DNA of 7,929 bases from Deltaproteobacteria bacterium (GTDB taxonomy: Bacteria > Desulfobacterota > DSM-4660 > Desulfatiglandales > B25-G16), in the NCBI GenBank assembly GCA_020348625.1, contig CP070752.1, positions 932,526 through 940,454 on the forward strand, read 5' to 3'. Under the pieces are notes generated by a model. It worked only from the letters and a program-made list of their open reading frames with translations, made no database searches and had not been told where the DNA came from. Below are positions 1-6,714 of this stretch, in pieces; positions within the stretch are counted from its first letter, which is position 1; every line of letters starts with the position of its first letter. Made by a program: the position numbers and the translations under genes.

Positions 1-118
1 CAATAACCTTCGGTTTTGTCAGTGGCGAAGATGATTCGTTTTCGTCCTTGCTCCTTAGCCGGTAAATCTTGTCGGATTTCCCCTTTACCATTTTTCTCAG
101 TCCTGTCGCCTGATCCAT
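1..118 (-). CDS. flhG: FlhG (FleN/YlxH) MinD-like ATPase, N-terminal fragment
   Basis: Only the first 39 codons are in the window; the gene runs off the left edge. The ATG at 118-116 opens a frame starting MDQATGLRKMVKGKSD and ending near KPKVI, the point just before the P-loop (GKGGVGKTN) in this family, which would lie outside the window. Residues 2-8 (DQATGLR) fit the DQAxxLR activation motif by which FlhG N-termini stimulate the GTPase of FlhF. FlhG is a membrane-associated ATPase that limits flagellar number. The start lies 26 bp after the flhF stop, with GGAG at 131-128 as a possible ribosome site (9-nt spacing). Position after flhF is the usual one for flhG. The call rests on the short N-terminal motif and gene order; the ATPase domain itself cannot be seen. 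Confidence 0.85.
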   Translation of the reverse strand, partial: MDQATGLRKMVKGKSDKIYRLRSKDENESSSPLTKPKVI

Positions 119-144
119 CGCCTCGCGCTCCAAGGAATAGTAGA

Positions 145-1200
145 TTAATTCTTGCTCAACAACATATGTAGGATTTTTCTTTTTTGTGCTTTTTCAATAT
201 CCTCAGGCACATTCTGTCCTGTTGTGATATAAGATATAGGTGCACGTAGTTTCATGATTTGGTTTATTACTGATCCACACCTTTCCGCCTCGTCCATCTT
301 GGTAAAAATGTAGCTCTGAAATCTCAACGAGCTGAAATTGATGGCTGTTCGGCTCATCTCCGACTCCGTTGTGGCAACACTTAAAAGGAGATGGGTACTT
401 ATCGTTAAGTCATTAGTTATCGTCCTCTTCAGTTCCTCAATCCTGGCAAGATCATACTGACTCTGACCTGCAGTATCTATGAGCACAACGTTGGCCTTCT
501 CCATCCTCTGCAGGGCGAAGACCAGGTCTTTTCTATTAAATGCCGGAAAACAGGGTATGCCCAGGATATTGGCATAGATCCTCAACTGTTCCATGGCGCC
601 TATCCTGTAGTTATCTATGGAGATGAGTCCTACCTTTTTCCTTGCCTTGAGCATGAGTTGGGCGGCAAGCTTGGCAACGGTGGTTGTCTTACCCACACCT
701 GTTGTCCCAACAAAGGCCGCTATTTCTTGCTTTCTGTCTCGTGCCTCAAATGCATCCGTTATGTCAATTACCTGGGTAATCTCTCGTATAGTCCTCTCCC
801 GGATATTGTCCCCATTTCGGGGTGAGGTTTCGGCGAATGCGCCGGCCCTTTCCAAGAAAAGCTTGACATAGTGATCATGAACACCGCTTTTGACCAGTTT
901 CGCATACAGATTCAGGAGCCCCGGATTTAGGATCATTTTTCTTAGAGCGCCACCGGAATGATCCAGGAGGTAGATCATTTCCTTTATGCTCATGAGCTCT
1001 GACTTCACCTCGTTCAGAGGGCCTCCGTTGGTCGCGGGCATGTCATCTCCTGAAGGCACTGCGGTTACCTCGAAGAGGGCATTTTCGCCCGTTTTCCCTA
1101 CCTTTTTTGTTGAGAGTATCAGGGCGTCTGACCCCAAACCATTCTTAACCAGAGCGATAGCCTCTTGAATTGTCTCTGCCTGATATTTTCTAGCCTGCAT
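145..1200 (-). CDS. flhF: FlhF, SRP-type GTPase for flagellar placement
   Basis: FlhF is a membrane-associated GTPase of the SRP54/FtsY class that recruits early flagellar parts to the assembly site, usually a pole. The N-terminus (MQARKYQAETIQEAIALVK) is the typical FlhF B-domain opening. The NG region carries a P-loop GTTGVGKT at residues 165-172, IDNYRIGA around 195-202, DTAG at 242-245, TKMD at 300-303 and TTGQ at 326-329. The chain is 351 residues, toward the short end for FlhF, with a short low-complexity link after the B domain. The residue after DTAG is Gln (DTAGQSQYD); many relatives have Arg there, though pseudomonad-type FlhFs also differ. The start codon lies inside the end of flhA (11-bp overlap), implying coupled translation. 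A GAGAGG at 1218-1213 is a rather distant ribosome site (12 nt). Confidence 0.96.
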   Translation of the reverse strand: MQARKYQAETIQEAIALVKNGLGSDALILSTKKVGKTGENALFEVTAVPSGDDMPATNGGPLNEVKSELMSIKEMIYLLDHSGGALRKMILNPGLLNLYAKLVKSGVHDHYVKLFLERAGAFAETSPRNGDNIRERTIREITQVIDITDAFEARDRKQEIAAFVGTTGVGKTTTVAKLAAQLMLKARKKVGLISIDNYRIGAMEQLRIYANILGIPCFPAFNRKDLVFALQRMEKANVVLIDTAGQSQYDLARIEELKRTITNDLTISTHLLLSVATTESEMSRTAINFSSLRFQSYIFTKMDEAERCGSVINQIMKLRAPISYITTGQNVPEDIEKAQKRKILHMLLSKN

Positions 1201-3277
1201 AGCTTAACCGTACCTCTCCGATAGATTGAAATTTCATGTCACTGAGCAGCTCGCTCTGGGACAGCACAATGAGAGAAGGAACGAAATGCTCTACCAACTG
1301 CCTTAAATGCCTTCGCAGCGTGGGGGACGTCAGAAGAATTGGCTGGATGTTCTTTGCCATGGCCTTTTCCGCTTCTTCCTTGATGGAGGCAATAATGGGA
1401 TCTGCTACCTTAGGGTCGATGGAAAAATACGAGCCGTGCTCGGTCTTTTGTATGCCCTTTGCCAGGATATCGTCCACGTCCTGAGCCATGGTTATCAGTT
1501 TGAGCACACCGTCTTCGCTTATATAAGGACTGACAATAGATCTGGAAAGCTTATGCCTGACGTATTCGGTCAACAGCTCAGGATCCTTGGTGAGAGAGGC
1601 GTAATCTGCGAGGCTCTCAACGATGGTTAGCATGTCCCTGATGGATATACGTTCCCGCAGCAGATTCTGTAATACCTTTTGCACCCCACCCAGTGAGAGG
1701 AGATTCGGCACCAGCTCCTCCACAGCCTTGGGGTATGACCTGCTCAGGTTATCCAACAGGCCTTGAACCTCCTGCCGGCCCAATAATTCCGCGAGGTGCT
1801 TTCGCAGGACTTCGGTCAGATGGGTGGCCATTACCGTTACATTATCCACAACTGTATACCCGGCAAGCTTCGCTTCCTCTTTCTCGGCCTCGGGTATCCA
1901 GATGGCAGGCAAGTCGAATGAGGGCTCCCTTGTTTCTATCCCTGTAATCTTGCGAGTGACATCACCGGGATCCATGGCCAGATAGTGGTTTGCCATCAAT
2001 TCAGCGTTCGCCACCTTCACCCCTTTAAGGAGAATCTGGTACTCAGCTGAATTTAACTGGAGATTATCTCTGATATGAATCGGCGGTATTACCACCCCCA
2101 TGTCAACGGCAAACTGTCTTCTAATCGAACGGACCCTATCCAGGAACTCTCCTCCCTGCTCCCTGTCAACCAGGGGTATGAGTCCATAGCCCACCTCGAA
2201 TTCTAAGGGATCAACCATCAGTAGGTGTTCCACCGGCTCAGGCCCCACATCCACCTTTTCCTTCTTCCTGGTTTCGATCTCCCTTGTCTTAACTGCCTCC
2301 CTTCGTTTACTCACAAGGTAAACGCTACCGCCGATAAGCAACGAAAGCACAATGAACGGTATGTGGGGCAATCCGGGGATCAGGCCGAAGAAGAAGATAG
2401 TGAGAGCAGCAAGATAGATCGCCTTTGGGTAATCGAAAAACTGCTTTCCGAACTCCTTTCCCATAGTGTCTTCCGATGCCGCGCGGCTTACAACAATGCC
2501 CGCAGCCGTCGAAATGGTGAGCGCTGGTATCTGCGATACCAGGCCGTCGCCTATGGTCAAGAGGGTATAGGCCTGAGCGGCATCAATAGCAGACATCTTT
2601 CTCTGAAGGACCCCGATGACGAAACCGCCGATGATGTTGATGAGCGTGATGATAATCCCTGCGATCGCATCCCCTCGAACGAATTTCGCTGCACCGTCCA
2701 TGGAACCATGGAATTCGGCCTCCCGCCCGATCATGGCCCGACGCCGTCTCGCTTCATCCTCATCGATGAGCCCGGCGTTAAGGTCTGCATCAATACTCAT
2801 CTGTTTGCCAGGCATGGCGTCGAGGGTGAATCGCGCTGCAACCTCTGCAATCCTGGTTGCACCCTTGGTAATCACCACGAAATTGACGATGACCAGGATC
2901 ACAAAGACAATCATGCCGACAACGTAATCCCCTCCGACCACAAAACTGCCAAATGATTTTATTACCTTTCCTGCCGCCAGAGGCCCTTCGTTCCCATGGA
3001 GCAGTATCAAGCGGGTAGACGCCACATTCAAGGAAAGCCGAAAGAGGGTCATCACGAGGAGCAGCGAGGGAAATATTGAGAAGTCCAGGGGTTTGAGTGT
3101 GTACATGGCGATGAGGAGAATCGTTATGGAAAGGGTTATATTCAGGGCCAGCAGAAAATCCAGAAGTATCGGCGGTAATGGGATAATCATGACTATGAGG
3201 ACAGTGACTACCCCAACGACTGTCAGCATCTCGCTCACAGCGGCTGGACTTGATTTTGATCTTAAAACATCTTCCAT
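1190..3277 (-). CDS. flhA: FlhA, flagellar type III export gate protein
   Basis: FlhA forms the nonameric ring of the flagellar export gate. It couples the proton motive force to secretion and docks chaperone-substrate complexes. The 695-residue length is normal. Hydrophobic segments, roughly residues 17-59, 69-90, 116-137, 203-265 and 287-328, fit the family's eight membrane helices. The FHIPEP-family signature lies at about 144-170 (AARFTLDAMPGKQMSIDAD). Asp203 in RGDAIAG appears to correspond to the conserved Asp needed for proton-driven export in Salmonella FlhA. From about residue 330 onward is the soluble cytoplasmic domain, with charged linker 325-342. The ATG at 3277 is the only good start: the frame upstream soon meets a stop, and the N-terminus matches the family. 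No clear Shine-Dalgarno is visible; the leader is made of the 16-bp repeat. The end overlaps flhF by 11 bp. Confidence 0.98.
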   Translation of the reverse strand: MEDVLRSKSSPAAVSEMLTVVGVVTVLIVMIIPLPPILLDFLLALNITLSITILLIAMYTLKPLDFSIFPSLLLVMTLFRLSLNVASTRLILLHGNEGPLAAGKVIKSFGSFVVGGDYVVGMIVFVILVIVNFVVITKGATRIAEVAARFTLDAMPGKQMSIDADLNAGLIDEDEARRRRAMIGREAEFHGSMDGAAKFVRGDAIAGIIITLINIIGGFVIGVLQRKMSAIDAAQAYTLLTIGDGLVSQIPALTISTAAGIVVSRAASEDTMGKEFGKQFFDYPKAIYLAALTIFFFGLIPGLPHIPFIVLSLLIGGSVYLVSKRREAVKTREIETRKKEKVDVGPEPVEHLLMVDPLEFEVGYGLIPLVDREQGGEFLDRVRSIRRQFAVDMGVVIPPIHIRDNLQLNSAEYQILLKGVKVANAELMANHYLAMDPGDVTRKITGIETREPSFDLPAIWIPEAEKEEAKLAGYTVVDNVTVMATHLTEVLRKHLAELLGRQEVQGLLDNLSRSYPKAVEELVPNLLSLGGVQKVLQNLLRERISIRDMLTIVESLADYASLTKDPELLTEYVRHKLSRSIVSPYISEDGVLKLITMAQDVDDILAKGIQKTEHGSYFSIDPKVADPIIASIKEEAEKAMAKNIQPILLTSPTLRRHLRQLVEHFVPSLIVLSQSELLSDMKFQSIGEVRLSYAG

Positions 3278-3278
3278 G

Positions 3279-3335
3279 GTAAGTGTCTGAAGTTCCTGAA
3301 GTTATAAGTGCCTAAGGTTAAAAGTGCCTAAAGTT
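3279..3335 (-). repeat. Degenerate 16-bp tandem repeat in the flhB-flhA spacer
   Basis: Read on the minus strand, this stretch contains AACTTTAGGCACTTTT (3335-3320), AACCTTAGGCACTTAT (3319-3304), a shortened AACTTCAGG (3303-3295) and AACTTCAGACACTTAC (3294-3279). The last unit ends one base before the flhA ATG. The 113-bp spacer 3278-3390 otherwise holds a GC-rich stretch, CCCGCGAGGCGCGAGGG at about 3373-3357, that could form an imperfect hairpin but lacks a following T-run, so I do not call a terminator. The same repeat family occurs in the fliN-fliO spacer. Confidence 0.85.
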
Positions 3336-3390
3336 ACTAATGGCAGCTGTTCACTCCCTCGCGCCTCGCGGGTACAAAATGTCTAATCCC

Positions 3391-4485
3391 TCAAATGCCC
3401 GATCTCTGCTCATCTGCATATACATGCTTCCCTTTCAATTTGTAGATGTATGCCAAAACCTCAGCAACGGCCTGATAGAGCATGGGCGGTATTTCTTGCC
3501 CGAGCTCAACCAGGGTATGGAGACTTCTGGCAAGTTCCTTATTCTCTATAATGGGAATATCGTGCTTCATGGCCAGCTCTTTGATCCTTTCCGCTATCTT
3601 TCCCGAACCTTTTGCAAGCAACTTCGGTGCCCCCATGGAAATGCTGTCATACTTAAGCGCAACCGCGAGAGTGGTTGGATTGGTGATTACCACATCGGCC
3701 TGCGGAACCGCTTGCATCATCCTTCTTCTGGCCATCTGCATCTGGATGCTCTTTATTCTCGATTTAATCAGGGGATCGCCCTCGGTCCTCTTGAATTCAT
3801 CCTTGACCTCCTTCTTGCTCATCTTGATCTTTTTTTCGAACTCCCACTTCTGGAAGGAGTAATCAATAACCACCAGAAAGATCATAGCCAGGGTACACCT
3901 GATGAATATCTTCAAAACGGTAACGAGGATATATGTCAGGATCGAGTGTGTTTCCATCTCACCCAGAGCAGGTAAATGCTTCATCTCACCCTTTATAGAC
4001 CAGTAAGCTATTGCCCCCACTATTGCCAGTTTCAATAAGGACTTGAACAGCTCCATGAAGGATTGCTTGGAAAAGAGCCTTCCGAATCCTTTGATCGGGT
4101 CCAACTTGGACAATTTGGGCTTTATCAATTCACCGGAAAGCATGAATCCGACCTGCATAATATTTGAAAGAACGGCTCCAATAAACACAGCCGCCAATAC
4201 AGGGCTCAATGCCAAGATGAATAAGGTGACCATCCTTTCGGCAAATATCATGAAATCCGCCCAACTGAGATTATGCACGGTTATGAGCGAAAACGCCTCC
4301 TTCATACTCGTCTGGATCTGCCCGAATATATAGGATCCAAAGAGTGTCAGGGTAATCAGGCCACATAAGAGCACGGCCACCGACGGCAGCTCTCTGCTTT
4401 TTGCTACCTCCCCCTTCTTCCGGACGTCTTCCCGCTTTCGTGGGGTTGGTTGTTCGGTCTTTTCCTCAAAACTCTCTTCGGGCAT
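3391..4485 (-). CDS. flhB: FlhB, export apparatus substrate-specificity switch
   Basis: FlhB is an inner-membrane export protein whose cytoplasmic domain normally cleaves itself at Asn-Pro-Thr-His to switch export from rod/hook to filament proteins. The chain is 364 residues. The charged N-terminus (EKTEQPTPRKREDVRKKGE, then VAKSREL) is typical. Hydrophobic segments lie near 35-56, 84-110, 148-168 and 185-210, followed by a basic linker and the C-terminal domain. The cleavage region reads VVITNPTTLAVALKY: Asn269-Pro270-Thr271 are kept but residue 272 is Thr, not the usual His. Family signatures after it (IPIIENKELARSLH at about 310-323, then GQEIPPMLYQAVAEVLAY) are intact. The ATG lies 3 bp after the fliR stop, with AAGGTG at 4497-4492 as ribosome site, spaced 6 nt. 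The protein ends with a short RSGI tail, then the 113-bp spacer before flhA. Confidence 0.97.
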   Translation of the reverse strand: MPEESFEEKTEQPTPRKREDVRKKGEVAKSRELPSVAVLLCGLITLTLFGSYIFGQIQTSMKEAFSLITVHNLSWADFMIFAERMVTLFILALSPVLAAVFIGAVLSNIMQVGFMLSGELIKPKLSKLDPIKGFGRLFSKQSFMELFKSLLKLAIVGAIAYWSIKGEMKHLPALGEMETHSILTYILVTVLKIFIRCTLAMIFLVVIDYSFQKWEFEKKIKMSKKEVKDEFKRTEGDPLIKSRIKSIQMQMARRRMMQAVPQADVVITNPTTLAVALKYDSISMGAPKLLAKGSGKIAERIKELAMKHDIPIIENKELARSLHTLVELGQEIPPMLYQAVAEVLAYIYKLKGKHVYADEQRSGI

Positions 4486-4488
4486 TGC

Positions 4489-5271
4489 TTACACCTTCAA
4501 CCAGGACATGGTGTTCGTCAAAACAGGACCCAGACCTCCCAAGTACTTCTCCATAGATCCCAAGAGCACGCTCAGGCACACGCCGAAAAACAGAAGTCCT
4601 ACTACTATCTGAACGGGGAACGCCACGATCATGATATTCATTTGCGGCATCAGCTTCGTGATGAGTCCAAAGGCAACCTTTGTGAAGAGCAGCGCCGCAA
4701 TCGCAGGCGCCCCGATCTTGATGGCTATGACGAACATGTCAGCAGAGCTGGCCATAACCCTCTGGAATATCTGCCTGCTGAGATTTAGCGAACCCACTTC
4801 TATGATCTGAAAACTCTCCCTCATGGCACCCAGTAGTATATGGTGACCGTTCAGAAGGAGAAAAAGAACCATGGCCACGAGGTATGCCATATTCGAGAGG
4901 ATTGAAACCTGCATCCCGCTTTGGGGATCGAGGATATTGGTTATGGCAAAACCCGTCTGAAAACCGACCAACTGGCCCATTATCCTGATGCCCTCGAAAA
5001 ACATCTGGACCAAGAGCCCCAAGATCATACCAACGATAAGCTCTGAAAGAACCATTCGCGCCATTCCCCAGGCGGTAGCGGGGAACACCCCTGGTGCCGC
5101 ATCTATGACAGGGTAAAGGATCACCGTTATGACAAGGGCAAGACCAGCCTTGGTAAGAACCGGGATAACCCGTGAACTGAAAAAGGGGAACAGAAATAGT
5201 ATAACGCTTACCCTTGTGAGGATGAGAAAGAATGTCTTGAACTCATCGTATGATAAGGGGAGAATCTCCAC
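4489..5271 (-). CDS. fliR: FliR, flagellar export channel subunit
   Basis: FliR is a membrane protein that assembles with FliP and FliQ into the helical export channel inside the MS ring. The product is 260 residues, normal for FliR, and mostly hydrophobic: segments near 11-32, 38-57, 71-92, 122-141, 177-200 and 208-240. Family features are the N-terminal EFKTFFLILTRVS, the central GFAITNILDPQSGMQVS (about 107-122) and the KLMPQMNIMIVAFPVQI region after residue 205. The start is GTG at 5271-5269, supported by AGGAG at 5283-5279 with 7-nt spacing; that site overlaps the fliQ stop. An ATG at 5275 lies closer to the same site but in another frame, where it closes after ten codons. The gene follows fliQ by 10 bp and precedes flhB by 3 bp. 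Confidence 0.97.
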   Translation of the reverse strand: MEILPLSYDEFKTFFLILTRVSVILFLFPFFSSRVIPVLTKAGLALVITVILYPVIDAAPGVFPATAWGMARMVLSELIVGMILGLLVQMFFEGIRIMGQLVGFQTGFAITNILDPQSGMQVSILSNMAYLVAMVLFLLLNGHHILLGAMRESFQIIEVGSLNLSRQIFQRVMASSADMFVIAIKIGAPAIAALLFTKVAFGLITKLMPQMNIMIVAFPVQIVVGLLFFGVCLSVLLGSMEKYLGGLGPVLTNTMSWLKV

Positions 5272-5278
5272 GCATGGA

Positions 5279-5283
5279 CTCCT
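5279..5283 (-). promoter_or_regulatory. Ribosome binding site deciding the fliR GTG start
   Basis: AGGAG on the minus strand overlaps the TAG stop of fliQ and lies 7 nt before GTG 5271. An out-of-frame ATG sits only 3 nt from it, too close for efficient initiation. The reading frame from GTG matches the family N-terminus, so GTG is preferred. Confidence 0.65.
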
Positions 5284-5551
5284 ATCGTATAAAAAACGGT
5301 ATCTGCTCGATGGTTGTCGAAGTGAAGCGCATCAGATGTTCGAGCATCCAGCTGGCGAAAAACAGAAGCGCCACCAACACGACCAGTATCTTCGGCACAA
5401 AGGTCAGGGTCATTTCGTGGATCTGGGTGACAGCCTGAAAGATGCTCACAATCAATCCCACGGCCAGCCCCAGTCCGAGCATGGGCATAGATACGAGTAT
5501 GGTCGTCTTAATAGCCTCTTGGGCGAAGGTAACGACAAAATCCGGGGTCAT
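5282..5551 (-). CDS. fliQ: FliQ, flagellar export channel subunit
   Basis: FliQ is a small membrane protein that wraps around the FliP-FliR core of the export channel. The 89-residue length is exactly typical. Two hydrophobic segments, about 15-40 and 50-72, flank the hallmark loop SIFQAVTQIHEMTLTFVPKI (36-55). The ATG at 5551 comes 2 bp after the fliP stop, and AGGTGG at 5563-5558 gives a ribosome site with 6-nt spacing that lies within the end of fliP. The tight junctions on both sides imply co-translation with fliP and fliR, in keeping with their fixed-stoichiometry complex. No odd residues noticed. Confidence 0.98.
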   Translation of the reverse strand: MTPDFVVTFAQEAIKTTILVSMPMLGLGLAVGLIVSIFQAVTQIHEMTLTFVPKILVVLVALLFFASWMLEHLMRFTSTTIEQIPFFIR

Positions 5552-5553
5552 AG

Positions 5554-6363
5554 TTATCCACCTACAAAGCTCTTTACCATGGAGCCGACAATCAAATGCC
5601 AGCCGTCCACCAAGACAAAGAGCATTAGCTTGAAGGGAAGCGATATGAGGATTGGCGGCAGCATCATCATCCCCATGCTCAACAAAACACTCGCCACAAC
5701 CATATCTATAATCAAGAACGGAACATAGAGCACAAATCCGATAACAAATGCGGTCTTCAGCTCACTGATAACAAAGGCTGGAATCAGCACTGATGTAGGG
5801 ATATCCTCCTGATTTCTCGGTTTTTTCCTGCCTGCCATCTTGACCAGCAGGGCTAAATCTTTCTCCCGCGTCTGCCTGAACATGAACTGCCTGATGGGAT
5901 CGACAGCCCTGGTTAACGCAACTTCTTGAGATATTTCCTCATTCAGGTACGGCTGTAACGCGTTACCGTTGATCTTTTGCCAAACAGGCATCATAATAAA
6001 GAAGGTTAAGAACAGGGCAAGCCCTGCAATGATCTGATTCGAGGGGGTCTGCTGGGTACCCAGAGCATGTCGCAAAAAGGCAAACACCACGGCAAGTCGT
6101 GTAAATGATGTCATCAGCATGAGGATGGCCGGCGCCAGTGAAAGAACGGTCAAAAGAAAAACGATCTGAAGCAGAACAGAGATATCCCCCGGATTCTCTC
6201 CCTCCTGAACTCCAAGCTGCACCGACGGAAAAATGAAACCGGCGGCAAAGCTCTCCTGAGATAAAGCGAGGTATAGGGCCACGGAGAGGAGCAAACATAG
6301 AACCACCTTCATAGGCCCGCTTTTTCGTGATCTCTTAATCTTCTCTGTTTCCAGTTGATTCAC
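5554..6363 (-). CDS. fliP: FliP, flagellar export channel core subunit
   Basis: FliP forms the pentameric core of the export channel with FliR and FliQ. The 269-residue product includes a basic N-terminus, a hydrophobic stretch at about 18-35 and a likely signal-peptidase site after SFA (residues 38-40), as in other FliPs. Family signatures are strong: MTSFTRLAVVFAFLRHALG (84-102) followed by TQQTPSNQIIAGLALFLT, and near the C-terminus PAFVISELKTAFVIGF with IIDMVVASVLLSMGMMMLPP (218-237). The start is GTG at 6363-6361, backed by GGGAG at 6374-6370 with 6-nt spacing. An in-frame ATG at 6312 (residue 18) would give a shorter leader and also fits a signal peptide, but has a poorer ribosome site. 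The gene overlaps the end of fliO by 29 bp and stops 2 bp before fliQ. Confidence 0.98.
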   Translation of the reverse strand: MNQLETEKIKRSRKSGPMKVVLCLLLSVALYLALSQESFAAGFIFPSVQLGVQEGENPGDISVLLQIVFLLTVLSLAPAILMLMTSFTRLAVVFAFLRHALGTQQTPSNQIIAGLALFLTFFIMMPVWQKINGNALQPYLNEEISQEVALTRAVDPIRQFMFRQTREKDLALLVKMAGRKKPRNQEDIPTSVLIPAFVISELKTAFVIGFVLYVPFLIIDMVVASVLLSMGMMMLPPILISLPFKLMLFVLVDGWHLIVGSMVKSFVGG

Positions 6364-6655
6364 CTGTTTCTCCCGGCAAATCGTCGAGTTTCGTCAAAAA
6401 GGTTATGTTGCCCGGCGTAATGCCTAATACAATTCTCTCACCTGATATCTCTATGACCTCAATTCGCTCCTTGGGCGACAGATGCAATGAAGAAAGGATC
6501 TTGATAAGCAGATCTCCCTTTGCCCCTCGGTTTATGAATAAGAACCGCTTCATGAGATAGAGAACGAGTACCAGCAGGCCCAGCACAATAGAGAGCATGG
6601 CCACTGTTCTAAGACCCGTTCCTATTAGATTCAATTCAGACATGCCACACGCCAT
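6335..6655 (-). CDS. fliO: FliO, FliP-assembly membrane protein
   Basis: FliO is a small bitopic membrane protein that helps FliP assemble into the export channel; it is the least conserved protein of the set. The 106-residue chain has one hydrophobic segment at about 16-36, then a basic stop (KRFLF) and a small cytoplasmic domain with LSPKERIEVIEISGERIVLG (59-78), the recognisable FliO core. Its place directly before fliP, with 29 bp of overlap, supports the call. The start is uncertain. The ATG at 6655 is partly made of the spacer repeat (GGCACTTAT then G) and would add only MACG; the ATG at 6643 (MSELNLIGTG) may be the true start. Neither has a good Shine-Dalgarno; AGG at 6663-6661 is the best for the longer form. 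Confidence 0.92.
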   Translation of the reverse strand: MACGMSELNLIGTGLRTVAMLSIVLGLLVLVLYLMKRFLFINRGAKGDLLIKILSSLHLSPKERIEVIEISGERIVLGITPGNITFLTKLDDLPGETGESTGNRED

Positions 6656-6695
6656 AAGTGCCTAAAGTGAGCTAATATAGAAAATGCCTAAAGAT
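6654..6695 (-). repeat. Two copies of the 16-bp spacer repeat before fliO
   Basis: On the minus strand, ATCTTTAGGCATTTTC (6695-6680) and CACTTTAGGCACTTAT (6669-6654) are separated by 10 bp. Each matches the AACTTTAGGCACTTTT consensus of the flhB-flhA spacer with a few changes, and the second differs from that spacer's unit 2 at two positions. The second copy runs into the first base pairs of the longer fliO start codon. Confidence 0.8.
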
Positions 6696-6698
6696 ATA

Positions 6699-6714
6699 TG
6701 CAGGTACTGTGCCC
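6699..6714 (-). promoter_or_regulatory. Candidate sigma-54 (-24/-12) promoter for fliO onward
   Basis: The minus strand reads GGGCAC-AGTAC-CTGCA, matching TGGCAC-N5-TTGCA at 9 of 11 fixed positions, with GG (6713-6712) and GC (6701-6700) exactly 10 bases apart. Transcription would begin near 6688, about 30-45 bases before either fliO start. It lies in the longest spacer of the window, and sigma-54 control of flagellar genes is common in polar flagellates. No start site has been measured and I cannot see an activator site with certainty. Confidence 0.45.

Noticed and set aside
2225..2956. Open frame of 243 codons on the plus strand opposite flhA
   Set aside because: It lies wholly inside a clear flhA, its translation is rich in His, Asp and Arg with no recognisable domain, and it has no supporting context; it is a shadow of flhA codon use.
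3279..3335. Repeat block as a CRISPR array
   Set aside because: Units are contiguous, 16 bp, degenerate and have no spacers of constant length; no cas genes are nearby.
3357..3373. GC-rich imperfect hairpin after flhB as a terminator
   Set aside because: The stem has a mismatch, is short and is not followed by a T-run; ending transcription between flhB and flhA would also be unexpected. It could at most weaken read-through.
3340..3975. Open frame of 211 codons on the plus strand opposite flhB
   Set aside because: Mostly antisense to the well-conserved flhB and to the spacer; no recognisable protein features.
5963..6298. Minus-strand frame of 111 codons inside fliP
   Set aside because: It is an alternative frame within a strongly conserved fliP; composition (Cys, Arg, Ser rich) is that of a shadow frame.
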